A stretch of 64,000 nt of DNA from Oreohelix idahoensis (taxonomy: Eukaryota > Mollusca > Gastropoda > Stylommatophora > Oreohelicidae), in NCBI GenBank assembly GCA_024509875.1, contig JAMPIV010006391.1, positions 372,001 through 436,000 of the forward strand. Reading direction: 5' to 3'. The translations under genes were made by a program, and so were the position numbers. Within the stretch, counting starts at the first letter, position 1, and each line of letters begins with the position of its first letter. Below are positions 61,762 through 64,000 of the stretch, piece by piece. The notes beneath the pieces are model-generated. The model was given only the letters and a program-made list of their open reading frames with translations. It was not told the DNA's origin and searched no databases.

Positions 61762-64000
61762 TCAATAATTTTTTAACTCTATCATCTCATCTAACTCTTT
61801 CTCTAACTGTGCTTGAAAATGTATCGGGATAGGATACGGTCTGACTCTTATAGGACTATGGTCAGTAAGAATAATGTCATGTTGAATGACATCCGTTTGA
61901 CCAGGAATGTCAGTAAGGACATCCTGAAATTGTTCTAACATAGTAGAAACTTGTTTATGCTCTCCTGGAGATAATTCTGGAGAAATTGCAACATCTTTCC
62001 ATGATTCATTAGAGTGAAGAGGAATCAGTGGAAAAGGTAAATTTACATCCGAGAAACTCGTCTCCTCATCCTGTATTACTGACAGAGATGAGTACTGTCC
62101 ATGTTGGACTGGAAAATCGTCCGTTGCCTGGAAAACAGGTTGTAAATAATCAGGACGTTCATGGAATTCCGTGAGCATGTTGATGTGGAAGGTTTTACGC
62201 TTCCCGTCAATATCGACGATATAGTCAACATCGGAAACTTTTGATATTATATCGTACGGACCTTTCCAAGAAATGAGAAGTCTATTTTCCCTACAAGGTA
62301 GCAAGACAAATGCTTTGTCACCTGGACAAAGTTGACGCAAACATCTCTTTTTATTGGCAAATTCCCTTGCCTTCTGTTTCGCAAATTCAGAAGAAGCAGT
62401 TGCCAATTTGCATGCTTCAATAATCTTGTGTCTAAGTGCGATGACATATTCATAAGAGGATTTTGTGTCATCGACAATATTATCAGCAGTTATAAGATCA
62501 TGAAGTAAGGACATAGGACCTCGCGGTTTCGCGCCAAAGACAAGTTCAAAGGGAGAAAATCCTGTATGTTCGTTGGCGACCTCTCTATATGCAAAAAGAG
62601 CCGCGGGTAAAACCCTATCCCAATCCTGAGGATGATCTTCTGTTATCTTACCTAGTAGGTTTTTCAGAGTTCTATTCAAACGTTCCACCATCCCATTGGA
62701 CATAGGATGATAAATACTACTCAGCGATCTCTCTATCTTCAGAGTCGACATTACTTGAGACATGGTATCCGATATGAGTTGGGTACCATGGTCGGATAAT
62801 ATTTCTGCTGGAAACCCCAGACGAGAAAATATTAACCAAAGAGCATCTGCGACATCAGCAGTAGTTATGCTCTTTAGAGGAACAGCCTCCGGCCAACGTG
62901 TGCACATATCAACACACGTCAAAATAAATTGGTGTCCTCTAGCAGACTTTATCTTAAATGGACCAATGATGTCTATCGCCATTTTTTGAAATGGCCGAAT
63001 GGGAATGTCTGCAGCCTGAATAGGTGCATCATGGCGTGGACCTCTGGATTTAATCTCTTGACATACTTTACAAGATCGACAATAGATTCGTATGTCCTTA
63101 TTCACAGCAGGCCAAAAGAAAGATTGAAGAACTCTAGCTTTAGTACGGGAAAAACCCATATGTCCAGCACACTGCGAATCATGAGCGTGCTGTAAGATTT
63201 TAACTCTCATATTTTTAGGCACAAGGATTTGAGAATGAATGGACTTAGCGGAGTCTTGTACCATACGTACAAGTACGCCATTCTTCATCGTAATCCAAGA
63301 TTTACGATTTGTATCCTTATTCGGATCACCTTTTGTTGCCAGAGTAAAGAATTTCTTTAGAGTAGGATCATCTTCCTGCTGTTTGATAAAGGAATCGTGG
63401 GAAATCTCCAAGGGATCATCTTGGATCTGCGCATCATTATCTTCAGAATGTGAAGATTGTGGCATATTAAGAGCTTGAGCCCTAGTGATTACTGCATTAG
63501 CCGATTGCATATTAACATTTTCCCAATTAGAAATTTGCTGTGGAGTGCATTCTTTCACTCCATGAATGCGACCGATGATAAGATCAGCGATCGGATTCGG
63601 CAAGAGACATGCTTGCACCTCTCCTGTAAAGAAAGGCGTAGCAATATTGATAATGGCAGTGGAGTACTTCTCCAATGTGCCACCAAATGTTACACATTTG
63701 ACTATATTGCCTGTAGCTCGAGAAGGATTTACGAGTGATTGCCTCACTCCAATGGTAGTGCACCCCGAGTCGAAAAGAATTGATATCGGAGTACCATCTA
63801 TTAGGCCCCTATTAAAGACAAGAGCACCCCTTCCATTATGCGCAATTGACGCATGAAGAGCGGGAAGTGGGTGACCGCAGCTTAAAGTAGACACTGTGGT
63901 TGGATCGAATAATGTTTTGCATTGCGAACACTCAGATGCTCTAGCAAAATCGAAAGCGGAATTTGCTACACTATTGGAGTCTTTTTTATCATTATTCTGA
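61762..64000 (-). pseudogene. pol: Element 3 protease, integrase and start of RT
   Basis: The frame is open to the window end; the methionine at 63894 is internal. At the start are ECSQC and SCGH, then protease LFDSGCT. The integrase has HAHDSQCAGH and CRSCKVCQ (HHCC), then AIDIIGPF, LSDHGTQLIS and GMVERLNRTL for D, D and E, followed by the WKGPY module. The frame ends at MIELKNY where element 1 reads into RT, so one base was gained or lost. Domain order is again protease, integrase, RT. Confidence 0.9.

Larger units (their letters stand above)
58718..64000 (-). mobile_element. Element 3: INT-first Gmr1-like element, running off the right end
   Basis: The element is a close relative of element 1: in reverse from the window end come the protease, integrase, RT and RNase H, then about 400 bp of 3' UTR, polypurine tract and LTR. 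It is inserted in the integrase of element 4. One frameshift near 61770 splits pol. Gag, leader and 5' LTR are beyond the window. Confidence 0.9.

Overview
The window looks like repeat-dominated DNA from an invertebrate animal genome. I found no host protein gene, rRNA, intact tRNA gene or CRISPR that I can support. Almost every long reading frame belongs to a retrotransposon. The mix is Ty3/gypsy elements, single-ORF LINEs with endonuclease, reverse transcriptase (RT) and RNase H, RTE-like LINEs, a tRNA-derived SINE and very long (TA)n tracts. That mix would fit a mollusc, but this is an inference from repeat content only; the sequence does not name the species.

Layout. 1-2223: decayed Ty3/gypsy element with the usual RNase H then integrase order and a 185-bp 3' LTR. 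2441-3510: truncated LINE on the minus strand. 5008-5464: six identical 64-bp repeats followed by a polyadenylated retrocopy-like end. 6174-6460: tRNA-derived SINE with target-site duplications (TSDs). 7850-8222: tRNA-like sequence between diverged direct repeats. 12512-21732: complete LTR retrotransposon (element 1, minus strand) with 1145-bp LTRs that look identical, CATAT duplications and a 1501-codon pol frame. 22848-29636: (TA)n tracts, a full-length but damaged LINE (A), an inverted partial copy (B) and a 540-bp palindrome. 34913-47084: second LTR element (element 2, plus strand) with GGTGT duplications. It is internally deleted, hit by a 49-bp LINE tail and by an intact 4.5-kb LINE (C). 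50238-55107: two copies of an RTE-like LINE (D). 55500-55642: 119-bp retroposed fragment with a 12-bp duplication. 56168-58717: decayed LTR element (element 4), cut by element 3, whose 3' LTR and pol run from 58718 off the right end.

The most notable theme is pol domain order. Elements 1, 3 and 4 are Ty3/gypsy by sequence but place integrase before RT and RNase H, as in Ty1/copia. This is the arrangement known from the Gmr1 group. Element 4 is clearly divergent from elements 1 and 3, so two INT-first lineages share one locus, next to a normal-order gypsy element. Element 2 belongs with elements 1 and 3 by gag, protease and RNase H, but has lost integrase and the RT palm.

The nesting gives a relative order. 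Element 3 is younger than element 4. LINE C and the 49-bp LINE tail are younger than element 2, whose LTRs differ at about 20 positions. Element 1 is the youngest LTR element by LTR identity. Element 1 and LINE C keep all catalytic motifs I can check and are the best candidates for recent activity. The remaining gaps hold no supported gene.
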